Source: a virus. Taken from it: a stretch of DNA of 37,282 nt. The stretch is from positions 1 to 37,282 of IMG/VR virus record IMGVR_UViG_3300034774_000181; one strand, given 5' to 3'. Below are positions 22,270 to 30,069 of the stretch, one piece after another. A program made the translations under genes and the position numbers. The notes below the pieces were generated by a model. It had not been told where the DNA came from. It was given only the letters and a program-made list of their open reading frames with translations, and did not search any database. Position 1 is the stretch's first letter; every line of letters begins with the position of its first letter.

Positions 22270-23162
22270 GACACATTGTAAGTTTTAGTACAGGTATTCC
22301 TTCCGCCATAGTTGCTTATCTTATCTGCCAGCAACACCCAGACACGGTTGTTTTATTTGCAGATGTGCTATGGGAGGATGAGGATAATTACCGTTTTTAC
22401 AATGATGTGCAACGGTTACTAGATAGACCGATTCACAATGTATCGGGTGGGTTGTCCCCGTTAGAGATTGCTGATAATGAGGGTTATTCTTATATCCCGA
22501 ACCAACGGACGGCAACCTGTACACGCAAAGGTAAGATTCAAGTTATCAAAGATTTTATGCGAGATGGCGATATTCTATATCTAGGTATGACCCATGTCGA
22601 TAAAAACAACGGGCGCGACCTTGATGCGCCTATTCGTAATTGGTCTAAAATTGGGGTAACGGTTCGCTATCCATTGATTGAGCAGAATATAGAGCCTCAC
22701 GGATTTGCTAAAGAATTAGGGTTAGAACCGCCGCGCATGTATAGCATGGGATACAAACATGCGAATTGTGGTGGGCGATGTGTCAAGCAGGGGAGAGGCG
22801 ACTGGGTTAGAACGTTGGTACATTTCCCAGAGCGGTACAGTGAAGTTGAAGAATGGGAAACCTCTAAGCGGTTGAAACAGGCAACACGGATAATAGTCGA
22901 GATGGCATTATGTGCATCTATCGACAGTCTATATTTGCTAACCGTCAACTTCTCAAAGCTATATACAATTGTTCGGAAAGTGATTGACGGAATTAACGTG
23001 GGAATATCACTATCATCATTAAAAGCAGATTATCAAAACCAACACAAGCACCCTAATTTTTTTGATATGGTGGATGAATTAAACGGCTATGGTTGCACCG
23101 TCGATTGTGGAATTGGCGATATTAACGAATTAGAATTAGTATTTCAAGGGAGCAAGTCATGA
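22266..23162 (+). CDS. PP-loop ATP pyrophosphatase, PAPS reductase-like (second)
   Basis: 298 residues. The N-terminal HIVSFSTGIPSAIVAYL is a PP-loop variant in which TGIPS replaces SGGxxS. Then come FADVLWEDEDNYRF, the cysteine motif RTATCTRKGKI, VRYPLIEQN and CGGRCVKQGRGDW. The layout is that of phage PAPS reductase-like proteins, but it differs from the enzyme at 17789 and has its own C-terminal 100 residues without a recognised fold. It may act in the same modification pathway. The PP-loop has lost canonical residues, so activity needs testing. Confidence 0.72.
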   Translation: MRHIVSFSTGIPSAIVAYLICQQHPDTVVLFADVLWEDEDNYRFYNDVQRLLDRPIHNVSGGLSPLEIADNEGYSYIPNQRTATCTRKGKIQVIKDFMRDGDILYLGMTHVDKNNGRDLDAPIRNWSKIGVTVRYPLIEQNIEPHGFAKELGLEPPRMYSMGYKHANCGGRCVKQGRGDWVRTLVHFPERYSEVEEWETSKRLKQATRIIVEMALCASIDSLYLLTVNFSKLYTIVRKVIDGINVGISLSSLKADYQNQHKHPNFFDMVDELNGYGCTVDCGIGDINELELVFQGSKS

Positions 23163-23284
23163 ATTTATCATACCAGACTCAAACAGCTACACGATCACGG
23201 TTTTTAACATTTGAAGCCGCGCTAACCTACACGGTATACCCTATGCGATGTTATGGCACAAACACGGTTGGTCTCAAATGGTAG
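23159..23284 (+). CDS. Small unknown protein, 41 aa
   Basis: The start overlaps the previous stop by ATGA. The product MNLSYQTQTATRSRFLTFEA... is neutral, has no hydrophobic helix and no motif. It fills the gap before the C5 methyltransferase. Low confidence; it may be an unused frame. Confidence 0.35.
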   Translation: MNLSYQTQTATRSRFLTFEAALTYTVYPMRCYGTNTVGLKW

Positions 23285-23360
23285 CTTATCGTAAATTATC
23301 TGAGTTAGCGGTTTGACATGGAAAAAACGGGTAAGGGGAAAAACTGGGGGGCCAAAGATA

Positions 23361-24425
23361 ATGTTTAAAGTAGGGTCATTATTTACAGGGATTGGAGGTA
23401 TTGATTTGGCGTTCCAAAACGCAGGGTTTGAAATAGCGTGGCAATGCGAGATAGATGACTACTGCCATAAGGTTATAGCCAAGAATTTTCCAAACGTACC
23501 CAAATATCGGGACATCTACGATTGCGATAACTTTCCCTATGTTGATGTCATCACCGCCGGGTTTCCTTGCCAGCCGTTTTCAGTAGCAGGACTTCGCAAA
23601 GGTGCAGACGATGAACGTTTTTTGATTCCGAGAATGTTAGAGGTGGTCGCATATGTTAATCCAAAGATGGTTTTTCTCGAAAATGTACCGGGTTTTGCAT
23701 CACTCAATGATGGCACTGAGTTTAAACTATTACTCAGGTCGCTTGCCGAAATGGGGTACGATGCACAATGGGGACATATCCGAGCTTCGGACGTTGGCGC
23801 ACCCCATAGAAGAGAGCGTTGGTTTTGCGTGGCGCACTCCAATGGCAAACGACAGCAAAAAGGGCGCGAACTGCACAAATATTCCACGCAACGGATTACA
23901 AGCACAGATGAACTATCCAACACCGGGCGCAACCGATGGCAACCGAGGGGCTTCTATCGACCCGGACTTATTCGGCGAATCCGAAACGGGCGCACTGTAC
24001 CGAACCTCCAAAAACACCGGGACGCGCTTCGGGATGAATCTAACGCAATACGTAGCGATGGACGCGGGCAAGAATTACCCAACACCAACAACGGACGACA
24101 GCCCAATTCACGGGGGATTCAAAAGCGATTATGTACAACGTCGATTAAAAATAGGGAAACAAGTGAATTTAGCAATGACGACAACAACGGGCAAACTCAA
24201 CCCCGATTGGGTCGAGCTGCTCATGGGCTATCCTATCGGTTGGACGGACATCAATTCCCATCATCCCGAAACGTACCCCAATATGGATTTGAGCCATCAC
24301 GAGTTACCGATAGAAAGCAACACCGACGCGATAGAATAAAGGCATTAGGTAACGCGGTAGTGCCTCAAGTTATATTACCGATAGCGCAGGAAATGTATAG
24401 TTATTTAATGGAGTTGGAGGCTTGA
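23361..24425 (+). CDS. DNA (cytosine-5) methyltransferase
   Basis: 354 residues. Motif I VGSLFTGIGGIDLAF (4-18), motif IV GFPCQPFSVAG with catalytic Cys70, motif VI ENV (107-109), motif VIII GAPHRRERWF (146-155) and motif X RIKALGNAVVPQ near the end are all intact. It adds a methyl group to C5 of cytosine in a short DNA site, protecting the phage genome or altering host DNA. I see no partner restriction enzyme. The ATG at 23361 directly precedes motif I; an upstream TTG-based extension lacks support. The target recognition region (about 160-330) is low in recognisable structure and overlaps a long second frame. Confidence 0.92.
   Translation: MFKVGSLFTGIGGIDLAFQNAGFEIAWQCEIDDYCHKVIAKNFPNVPKYRDIYDCDNFPYVDVITAGFPCQPFSVAGLRKGADDERFLIPRMLEVVAYVNPKMVFLENVPGFASLNDGTEFKLLLRSLAEMGYDAQWGHIRASDVGAPHRRERWFCVAHSNGKRQQKGRELHKYSTQRITSTDELSNTGRNRWQPRGFYRPGLIRRIRNGRTVPNLQKHRDALRDESNAIRSDGRGQELPNTNNGRQPNSRGIQKRLCTTSIKNRETSEFSNDDNNGQTQPRLGRAAHGLSYRLDGHQFPSSRNVPQYGFEPSRVTDRKQHRRDRIKALGNAVVPQVILPIAQEMYSYLMELEA
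23653..24339 (+). other. Second open frame inside the C5 methyltransferase gene
   Basis: The +1 frame relative to the methyltransferase is open for 228 codons from an internal ATG. From about 23800 it encodes AWRTPMANDSKKGAN, two YPTP motifs and LNPDWVELLMGYPIGWTD, all typical of the C-terminal part of another group of C5 methyltransferases. It lacks motifs I-IV and motif X. The main frame in the same bases also looks genuine. There is no good ribosome site at 23653. Confidence 0.55.
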
Positions 24426-24426
24426 A

Positions 24427-24648
24427 ATTGATATATACAAATTAAGGAAGTGTTTAGGTTGGGTGCAAGATAATATTGAGATCGTCCTGCACCGTCGCAA
24501 ATTGATCCTGCACGGTTTAGAGATGGACGCGACCATCGAGCAATGCGATAGTGCGTTAAATGGTTGGTGTCAGGTTGAGCATGAATTGGAGGAGGCGATT
24601 ACCGATATTGAAAACGGGGCTGGTTCAGCCAGCGCGGATGTTCGTTAG
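24427..24648 (+). CDS. Small unknown protein, about 61-74 aa, unusual start
   Basis: The frame is open from 24409 to the TAG at 24646 but has no early ATG. GGAGG at 24416-24420 sits six bases before an ATT at 24427, which would be a rare start. A GTG at 24463 gives a 61-residue version but lacks a well-placed site. The product is helical and acidic (LEEAITDIENGAGSA at the end). The gene is likely coupled to the methyltransferase stop at 24423. Confidence 0.45.
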   Translation: MDIYKLRKCLGWVQDNIEIVLHRRKLILHGLEMDATIEQCDSALNGWCQVEHELEEAITDIENGAGSASADVR

Positions 24649-24762
24649 AGGCTATAATAGGGGTATACATAAAAGAAAAACACCCCGACTCTAATCAGGG
24701 CTTTCAGGAAATGTACAATTATATTGGGTAAGGTAAGTATATCATAAAAGAGCGAGGGAAAG
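24644..24762 (+). promoter_or_regulatory. Leader D before the helicase-methyltransferase gene
   Basis: Begins with GTTAGAGGCTATAAT (-10 TATAAT at 24653-24658, no clear -35) and an A-rich stretch. A hairpin CCCCGA/TCAGGG (24683-24700) follows, whose only flaw is a C-A mismatch on this strand but a G-U pair on the other. Then comes AAGTATATCATAAAA (24735-24749), identical to leader E and at the same 28-base distance from the ATG. Confidence 0.6.
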
Positions 24763-27234
24763 ATGGTTATAGAATACAATGAGTTTTTAACAAGTAAACA
24801 TAATACCCCTGTTTATCAGGGATTCGACGTGCCAGAGTCCGACATTCATCCGATGTTGTATAAATTCCAAAATGCAATTGTTAGATGGTCACTGAGTTTA
24901 GGTAAGTCGGGAGTTTTTGCCGAATGTGGACTGGGCAAAACTTTAATTCAGTTAGAGTGGGCACGTCATGTTATTGAATACACTGAAGGTCGAGTATTGA
25001 TCCTTGCACCACTGGCAGTCACTGCTCAAACAATTCAAGAGGGGGATCGAATCGGAGTCAAGGTTGTTTATTGTGAAGATGACAGCCAAGTAGAACAGCA
25101 TCCAATAGATACGATTATCATCACTAATTATGACCGCCTTCATAAGTTTGATACGACGCAATTCCGCGGAGTTGTTCTCGATGAATCGTCAATCCTCAAG
25201 AATTTCACAGGCAAAACCAAACAGCTATTGATTGAATCATTTCTACATACTGAATTCAAACTAGCATGCACCGCAACCCCAGCACCAAACGATTACATGG
25301 AATTAGGAAACCACGCGGACTTTCTATCTGTTATGCCATCGAATGAAATGTTGATGCGATGGTTTCAAGCAGATTCAATGAATGCAGGAAACTATATTCT
25401 CAAGCCCCACGGCAAACTTGACTTCTATAAATGGTTAACCTCGTGGGCGGTTTGCATATCTCATCCAAGAGATTTAGGCGATGAATATGATATGCCAGAT
25501 TTTGACTTACCACATTTGAATATATTGGAACATATCGTCAGTTATAGTCAGGCTTCAATCGATAAGGCGTGGGCAAAGGGGAGGCTAATCCCTGATACTA
25601 ATGTGTCAAGTATCTCGATTCATACCGTTAAACGTGATTCATTAAAGAGCCGTATAGAAATGTCTAATAGCATTGTAAAAGGCATTGACGATAAACCTAT
25701 TATCTTTTGGTGTGATACCAACGATGAAGCTAATGCGTTGATGGTAGAGAACCCTGACGCTGTAGAAGTTCGTGGTAGCCATTCACGCCAAGTTAAAGTT
25801 GAACGGTTAAACTCATTCAGTAATGGGGATGTGACTCAGATTATCACAAAACCATCAATCGCAGGGTTCGGATTAAACTGGCAGCATTGCACAAATCAAG
25901 TTCTAATCGGGTTGTCGTTTAGCTTTGAGAAACTATATCAGGCTATTCGTCGGAGCTATCGTTTCGGTGTGAAGGACGCGGTTAATATTCATATGATCGT
26001 ATCAGAGACGGAAGGTAACGTATTACAAGCTATCAAAACTAAGCAAGCCTTATTTAAAGAAATGCAGGAAGGTATGAATAACGCTATGACTGAACATGGG
26101 CTATTTAGGCAAGAGGGTAAGACCACGCTATCAACACCCGATTATGATTTTGCAAGTGGTAAAAATTGGGAACTTCATTTAGGCGATTGTGTTGAGCAGA
26201 TCGCAAAGGTAAAAGATAATTCGATAGACTTTGGGATTCACTCACCACCGTTTAGCAACCTATATATTTATAGTAATTCAGAAGCGGATATGGGGAATTC
26301 GTCTAATGACGATGAATTTTTTAACCATTACAAATATTTGATTCGTGAAATGTACCGCATAACCCGTCCCGGTCGATTGTGTGCTGTTCACTGTAAAGAT
26401 TTGCCATTATACAAAGGGCGTGATGGCGCGGCTGGACTATCTGATTTTGCAGGTGAGATAATTCGTGCGTTTGAAGAAATGGATAAACCCGATTTCAACC
26501 AATATGACGACATGGCAGAATACAAACGTGATATTGCTACATGGTCGGAATCGCGTAAAACATCACGCCAATGGGTGTTCCATAGTCGTGTGACTATCTG
26601 GAAAGACCCTGCAACCGAGATGCGACGTACTAAAAACAGTGGTTTATTACATAAGAACTTCAAAGTTCACGCTGAACAATGTCGTCAGGGAATGGCAGAT
26701 TATCTCATCGTCTTCCGTAAATGGGGGGATATTGATGATGGAGTAGGTGTTATCCAAAAACGTGAAATAGGGCAATATGTAGGGGATGAACCTCCGACAG
26801 AAGCTGACTATCTATATAAATATAACAAGGCGCGTGGTGGTGGAACTTTGAATACTCAATCAGGTCAAGTCCGTGCTAATTCTATCCGCACATGGCAGAA
26901 GTACGCTAGTCCAGTATGGTTTGATATTGACCAAACGAATGTTTTAAATCACAAAATAGCACGTGATGTGAATGACGAAAAACATATATGCCCGTTGCAA
27001 TTAGATGTGATAGAACGTGCAATTGACCTCTGGACGAATAAGGGGGAGGTCGTGTTTAGCCCGTTTGCAGGGGTAGGTAGCGAATTGGTATCGGCTATTA
27101 AAATGGGGCGCAAAGCAATAGGAATCGAGCTTAAAGAGTCGTACTATAAGACAGCGATTACGCATCTTAAAGAAGCGGAATTGTCCGGCACCCAACTAGA
27201 TATGTTTGATAACCTTATCAAAGTAGAAAGTTAG
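24763..27234 (+). CDS. SNF2-type helicase fused to DNA adenine/N4-cytosine methyltransferase
   Basis: 823 residues with two parts. Residues 1-460 are a superfamily 2 ATPase: Walker A AECGLGKT (53-60), LAPLAVTAQT, DESS (140-143), ACTATPAPND and a C-terminal RecA lobe (KPSIAGFGLNWQHC, AIRRSYRFGV). Residues 470-823 are a beta-type amino-methyltransferase: GDCVEQIAK, SPPF (494-497) before the SAM-binding FSPFAGVGSEL (765-775) and GRKAIGIELKESYY. Fusions of translocase and methylase are known from P1 DarB and other phage anti-restriction proteins. The joint enzyme may modify DNA while tracking along it. Confidence 0.88.
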   Translation: MVIEYNEFLTSKHNTPVYQGFDVPESDIHPMLYKFQNAIVRWSLSLGKSGVFAECGLGKTLIQLEWARHVIEYTEGRVLILAPLAVTAQTIQEGDRIGVKVVYCEDDSQVEQHPIDTIIITNYDRLHKFDTTQFRGVVLDESSILKNFTGKTKQLLIESFLHTEFKLACTATPAPNDYMELGNHADFLSVMPSNEMLMRWFQADSMNAGNYILKPHGKLDFYKWLTSWAVCISHPRDLGDEYDMPDFDLPHLNILEHIVSYSQASIDKAWAKGRLIPDTNVSSISIHTVKRDSLKSRIEMSNSIVKGIDDKPIIFWCDTNDEANALMVENPDAVEVRGSHSRQVKVERLNSFSNGDVTQIITKPSIAGFGLNWQHCTNQVLIGLSFSFEKLYQAIRRSYRFGVKDAVNIHMIVSETEGNVLQAIKTKQALFKEMQEGMNNAMTEHGLFRQEGKTTLSTPDYDFASGKNWELHLGDCVEQIAKVKDNSIDFGIHSPPFSNLYIYSNSEADMGNSSNDDEFFNHYKYLIREMYRITRPGRLCAVHCKDLPLYKGRDGAAGLSDFAGEIIRAFEEMDKPDFNQYDDMAEYKRDIATWSESRKTSRQWVFHSRVTIWKDPATEMRRTKNSGLLHKNFKVHAEQCRQGMADYLIVFRKWGDIDDGVGVIQKREIGQYVGDEPPTEADYLYKYNKARGGGTLNTQSGQVRANSIRTWQKYASPVWFDIDQTNVLNHKIARDVNDEKHICPLQLDVIERAIDLWTNKGEVVFSPFAGVGSELVSAIKMGRKAIGIELKESYYKTAITHLKEAELSGTQLDMFDNLIKVES

Positions 27235-27352
27235 TTAGAGGCTATACTTTAGGTGGACATAGATGAAAACCCCGACTTGAATCGGGGCATTGTGACAAAC
27301 GTACACCTACTTATTTATCAAGTGAAGTATATCATAAAAAAGGAGTGACATT
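27234..27352 (+). promoter_or_regulatory. Leader E before the gene at 27353
   Basis: Starts with GTTAGAGGCTATACT (-10 TATACT at 27243-27248). A perfect hairpin CCCCGA/TCGGGG (27270-27287) lies inside a weaker outer pairing (AGGTGGAC 27251-27258 with GTACACCT 27301-27308, seven of eight). It ends with AAGTATATCATAAAA (27325-27339) and AAAAGGAGTG. The layout matches leader D. Confidence 0.6.
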
Positions 27353-27580
27353 ATGCAATTAATACCTGATGACATTACAACGATTGAATTTAATCACGAT
27401 GGGCAAGCCTTATTATTTGCTGGGGAGGTACTCTCAAAAACTTATGATCCTCCGCAGGTCGGATATATTCATCAGTGGGTGTTATTCATGGAACGGCGCA
27501 ACCGCTGGCAATGTGATGATTTTGGGTCACTGTGCCGAACAGGTCGCGGGACGTGGCGGAAGGTGAAAAATGATGGCTAA
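27353..27580 (+). CDS. Small unknown protein, 75 aa
   Basis: The first gene of an operon of small genes. It has mixed strands (TTIEFNHDGQALLFAGEVL) and a Trp- and Arg-rich end (RNRWQCDDFGSLCRTGRGTW). AAAAAAGGAGTG precedes the ATG. It overlaps the next gene by 11 bases. No family recognised. Confidence 0.55.
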   Translation: MQLIPDDITTIEFNHDGQALLFAGEVLSKTYDPPQVGYIHQWVLFMERRNRWQCDDFGSLCRTGRGTWRKVKNDG

Positions 27581-27761
27581 ATATATAGAGCGTCTCGTTT
27601 TTTGGTGGAATTATGGTCGGTTTTCAACTGAAGAGTTGCGAAACCGTCGGGGGTTCTGCTCATTTGCCCTTTATGTTGCCGAAACTAGGGGCGACAGCAA
27701 ATACATTGATATATTTCAAAAAGACATGGACTATATTGACCGTGCGCTAACAGAAAGGTGA
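27570..27761 (+). CDS. Small unknown protein, 63 aa
   Basis: Two adjacent ATG codons follow GGAAGGTG. Helical and aromatic (YIERLVFWWNYGRFSTEEL), soluble. It sits between an unknown gene and the XRE regulator. Possibly a host takeover or inhibitor protein, but only context suggests it. Confidence 0.55.
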   Translation: MMAKYIERLVFWWNYGRFSTEELRNRRGFCSFALYVAETRGDSKYIDIFQKDMDYIDRALTER

Positions 27762-27765
27762 AAAA

Positions 27766-28146
27766 ATGATGAAACACATTGGGGAAACAATAAGACATAT
27801 ACGTGAAGGAGAGGGGATGACCATTTCCAAGTTATCACGTTTAAGCGGTGTGTCACGGGGGTATATCCACTTAATCGAGAAGGGGGCTAATAACCCCACA
27901 TGGGATAAATTACAGAGTATCGCAGATGCTCTCGGAGTACCGTTTGGGTTTGACATGCGACCCCGACGGGCATTAAGTGAGAGTCTACAGGAATTTGTAA
28001 ATCAGTATAGAGTCCCTTTTGCCGATATTGACATGCTTATTCATATAAATTACAGAGGAAATCAGCCTACGTCTGTCGTGGCGTGGAAGTTGCTTTATGC
28101 TATGATAAAGTCGGCATCGACTCCCCCCGTTGGAAAGGATACCTAA
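27766..28146 (+). CDS. XRE-family helix-turn-helix regulator
   Basis: 126 residues. Residues 1-60 form a Cro/C1-type helix-turn-helix: IGETIRHIREGEGMTISKLS, then LSGVSRGYIHLIEKG and NPTWDKLQSIADALGV, as in lambda-like repressors. The C-terminal half (FVNQYRVPFADIDMLIHI) is short and may mediate dimers; it has no LexA-type protease site. It overlaps the next gene by one base. It may regulate early genes. With no integrase present it is not good evidence for lysogeny. Confidence 0.82.
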   Translation: MMKHIGETIRHIREGEGMTISKLSRLSGVSRGYIHLIEKGANNPTWDKLQSIADALGVPFGFDMRPRRALSESLQEFVNQYRVPFADIDMLIHINYRGNQPTSVVAWKLLYAMIKSASTPPVGKDT

Positions 28147-28457
28147 TGGCAAATGTACGGGTACTAACGGCACAGCGCAACCGTTTACGATGGATGGGAA
28201 TGGTACTCGATATCCTAATTGAGCATGGGGAATTGACACGCCATAAAGTCCACCACTATTTCCCTGAACACTACGGTGCGCGAACATCTCTTGTGAGATT
28301 ACACAAATTAGGGGTATTGTGTCGCTCTGACCATGCCACGCCTTTATATCGTATCAAAAACAGTTTCGCAGCCTTCAACTGTTTTTATAATATCAGTGTA
28401 GAAATAGACGCCATTGATGAGGCAATTGAGAATCATAAGAAACGGGAGGTGTCATAA
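28146..28457 (+). CDS. Winged-helix-like protein, 103 aa
   Basis: The start at 28146 overlaps the regulator stop; an upstream ATG at 28083 is inside that gene. The order MVLDILIEHGELTRHKVHHY, ARTSLVRLHKLGVLCR, PLYRIKN fits a small winged helix with a wing strand. The C terminus is a helix. It may act with the XRE regulator. Confidence 0.6.
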   Translation: MANVRVLTAQRNRLRWMGMVLDILIEHGELTRHKVHHYFPEHYGARTSLVRLHKLGVLCRSDHATPLYRIKNSFAAFNCFYNISVEIDAIDEAIENHKKREVS

Positions 28458-29038
28458 TGGGGTTCATATTTACAGAGGACAATATCAAATCAATTATTCG
28501 AGGGGATAAGACTCAAACCCGACGGCCCGAAAAACCTAACGAACTGTTTATCCCGAATTATAGGGGGGAGGGCGATGCGGTTGTGATGTGCTATGCAGAT
28601 GATGCGAGGGGTGATATTAAATATCGCTTGAAATGGCAAGTCGGGCGCGATTACAAAGTTATAGCTGGCAGAACGTTGGGTTCAGCTTATTATCGGATGA
28701 ATGACGATGGTAAAATTGAGTTGGCACATACGACTTGGATGTATGTTACATCAGTACTGGGGTATGCTAGGCTTGAAAGTACATTAAATACGACTTGGCA
28801 AACGATATTGGAGAATATGGGTTGGCAACCGCTACCGTATCGTATCACGAGCCTACGCTCTGAACCGTTACAAGATATTAGTAAACAGGACGCTATTGCA
28901 GAGGGTGTTAGTCCCGCGTCCAGCCGTTCGCCAGTGCTAAACTTTATAGATACGTGGAACATGCTCCACAAGAAAACGGGGAACGGTGGGGATACGAACC
29001 CGAGCGTTTGGGTTATTGGGATTGAGAGGATTGGCTGA
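28457..29038 (+). CDS. ASCH domain protein
   Basis: 193 residues with the ASCH layout: IIRGDKTQTRRP near the N terminus, WQVGRDYKVIAGRT in the middle, ITSLRSEPLQDISKQDAIAEG and a final PSVWVIGIERI strand. ASCH domains resemble the PUA fold and bind RNA or modified nucleotides. Phage versions are widespread and their targets are mostly unknown. Both ends overlap neighbouring genes by TAATG or TGATG. Confidence 0.8.
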   Translation: MGFIFTEDNIKSIIRGDKTQTRRPEKPNELFIPNYRGEGDAVVMCYADDARGDIKYRLKWQVGRDYKVIAGRTLGSAYYRMNDDGKIELAHTTWMYVTSVLGYARLESTLNTTWQTILENMGWQPLPYRITSLRSEPLQDISKQDAIAEGVSPASSRSPVLNFIDTWNMLHKKTGNGGDTNPSVWVIGIERIG

Positions 29039-29235
29039 TGACAGGCGATGAGATCAAACGGGATTATGATAAGATTGATATGGGTTTATCGCCAGAACTA
29101 TTATGCACCGAATTAACCCTATTATGCAAAGAGTTGGGCATCGCGCCTGTTTATCTGCCCATGAACCGATTCGATTTTAATGCTACTCGCGAAGCTATTG
29201 AGAAGGAATTAGAGGATGGAGGGCATATACAATGA
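29038..29235 (+). CDS. Small unknown protein, 65 aa
   Basis: The start overlaps the previous stop and the end overlaps the next start by ATGA. An acidic helical protein (GLSPELLCTELTLLCKELGI) without catalytic motifs. Part of the operon of small genes. Confidence 0.6.
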   Translation: MTGDEIKRDYDKIDMGLSPELLCTELTLLCKELGIAPVYLPMNRFDFNATREAIEKELEDGGHIQ

Positions 29236-29642
29236 TTGCAAAGAATATAACATACGTGGGGATCCCACTTATTCTAATGTGCGATGGGAACTGCAAGAAA
29301 GCATGGGGGAACGGTCGCCCTCACATTTATCTTGATGATGTCGCATCAAAAGTATATGGGATTGGATTCCCCGATCTATACCATCCTGATCCTGACCGAA
29401 ACGGTATTGATGAGGACGACTGGGTATGGTTAGCTGACCACGAACTGGGAGATGCACCTGATGATAACGGTATGGTGGAAGGTGGGCATTCAAAACCAAT
29501 CGTGAATGCAGATCGGTTGAATAAATGGTGCGTTAGACAATGTGAACGTAGTGTCATGGTTGAAGAAGACCAAGATTTTGAGTTACCGAATTTAGACAGA
29601 CGACTCTATAATATAATTCCACATATACGCGAAAAAGACTAA
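29232..29642 (+). CDS. Cysteine-containing unknown protein, 136 aa
   Basis: The N terminus has CDGNCKKAWG and the later part has CVRQCERSV, so four cysteines could form one zinc site that folds the ends together. The middle is acidic and Asp-rich (HPDPDRNGIDEDDWVWLAD). This general pattern recurs in uncharacterised environmental phage proteins. Function unknown. Confidence 0.6.
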   Translation: MIAKNITYVGIPLILMCDGNCKKAWGNGRPHIYLDDVASKVYGIGFPDLYHPDPDRNGIDEDDWVWLADHELGDAPDDNGMVEGGHSKPIVNADRLNKWCVRQCERSVMVEEDQDFELPNLDRRLYNIIPHIREKD

Positions 29643-29703
29643 TCTGGGATAAGTTGGGATATAAATATAACGGTCAGAAACTACGATATAAGGAGTAAAA
29701 ACG

Positions 29704-30066
29704 ATGGACACAATAGCACAGTTGAACCAGACATACGGCACGGAAAACACGCATATTGGGGGCATTATGTCACCTGCACCCACGCAGATAGAGGGGGTTG
29801 TCTATGGTCACTATCTCTATTTTAGAGCGCGACATGGTGATTGGGAATTATCAGTCGGTAAGTCTCTGGATGAGGTTATGGATTTCTCGATAGGGGTCTC
29901 GTCTGATGACATAATTTATGCACGATTTGGTGACGATCCGACGCATGGTGATATGTCGGAATCAGATTGCGTTGATTTGATCGAATCGGCGATATTGACG
30001 ATTGGTGGTTTTATTGCTGGCGGAACATATACGACAGGCGATAATACTATAGGGGAGATATCATAG
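29704..30066 (+). CDS. Unknown protein, 120 aa
   Basis: TAAGGAG precedes the ATG. Beta-strand rich (VYGHYLYFRARHGDWELSVG), then an acidic helix (SESDCVDLIESAILTIGGFI). No membrane helix and no known motif. It follows a 61-base gap that holds only an AT-rich stretch. Confidence 0.55.
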   Translation: MDTIAQLNQTYGTENTHIGGIMSPAPTQIEGVVYGHYLYFRARHGDWELSVGKSLDEVMDFSIGVSSDDIIYARFGDDPTHGDMSESDCVDLIESAILTIGGFIAGGTYTTGDNTIGEIS

Positions 30067-30069
30067 ACG

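Noticed and set aside
17399-23162. A phosphorothioation (Dnd-type) system
   Set aside because: Two PP-loop enzymes recall DndC, but no cysteine desulfurase of fold type I, DndD or DndE is seen and the genes are not clustered, so a Dnd system is not supported.
23318-23368. 16-codon frame before the C5 methyltransferase
   Set aside because: It ends just over the methyltransferase ATG but has no clear ribosome site and no supporting pattern.
27766-28146. Evidence for lysogeny from the XRE regulator
   Set aside because: No integrase, excisionase, partition pair or attachment site is visible. XRE proteins are also common in virulent phages.
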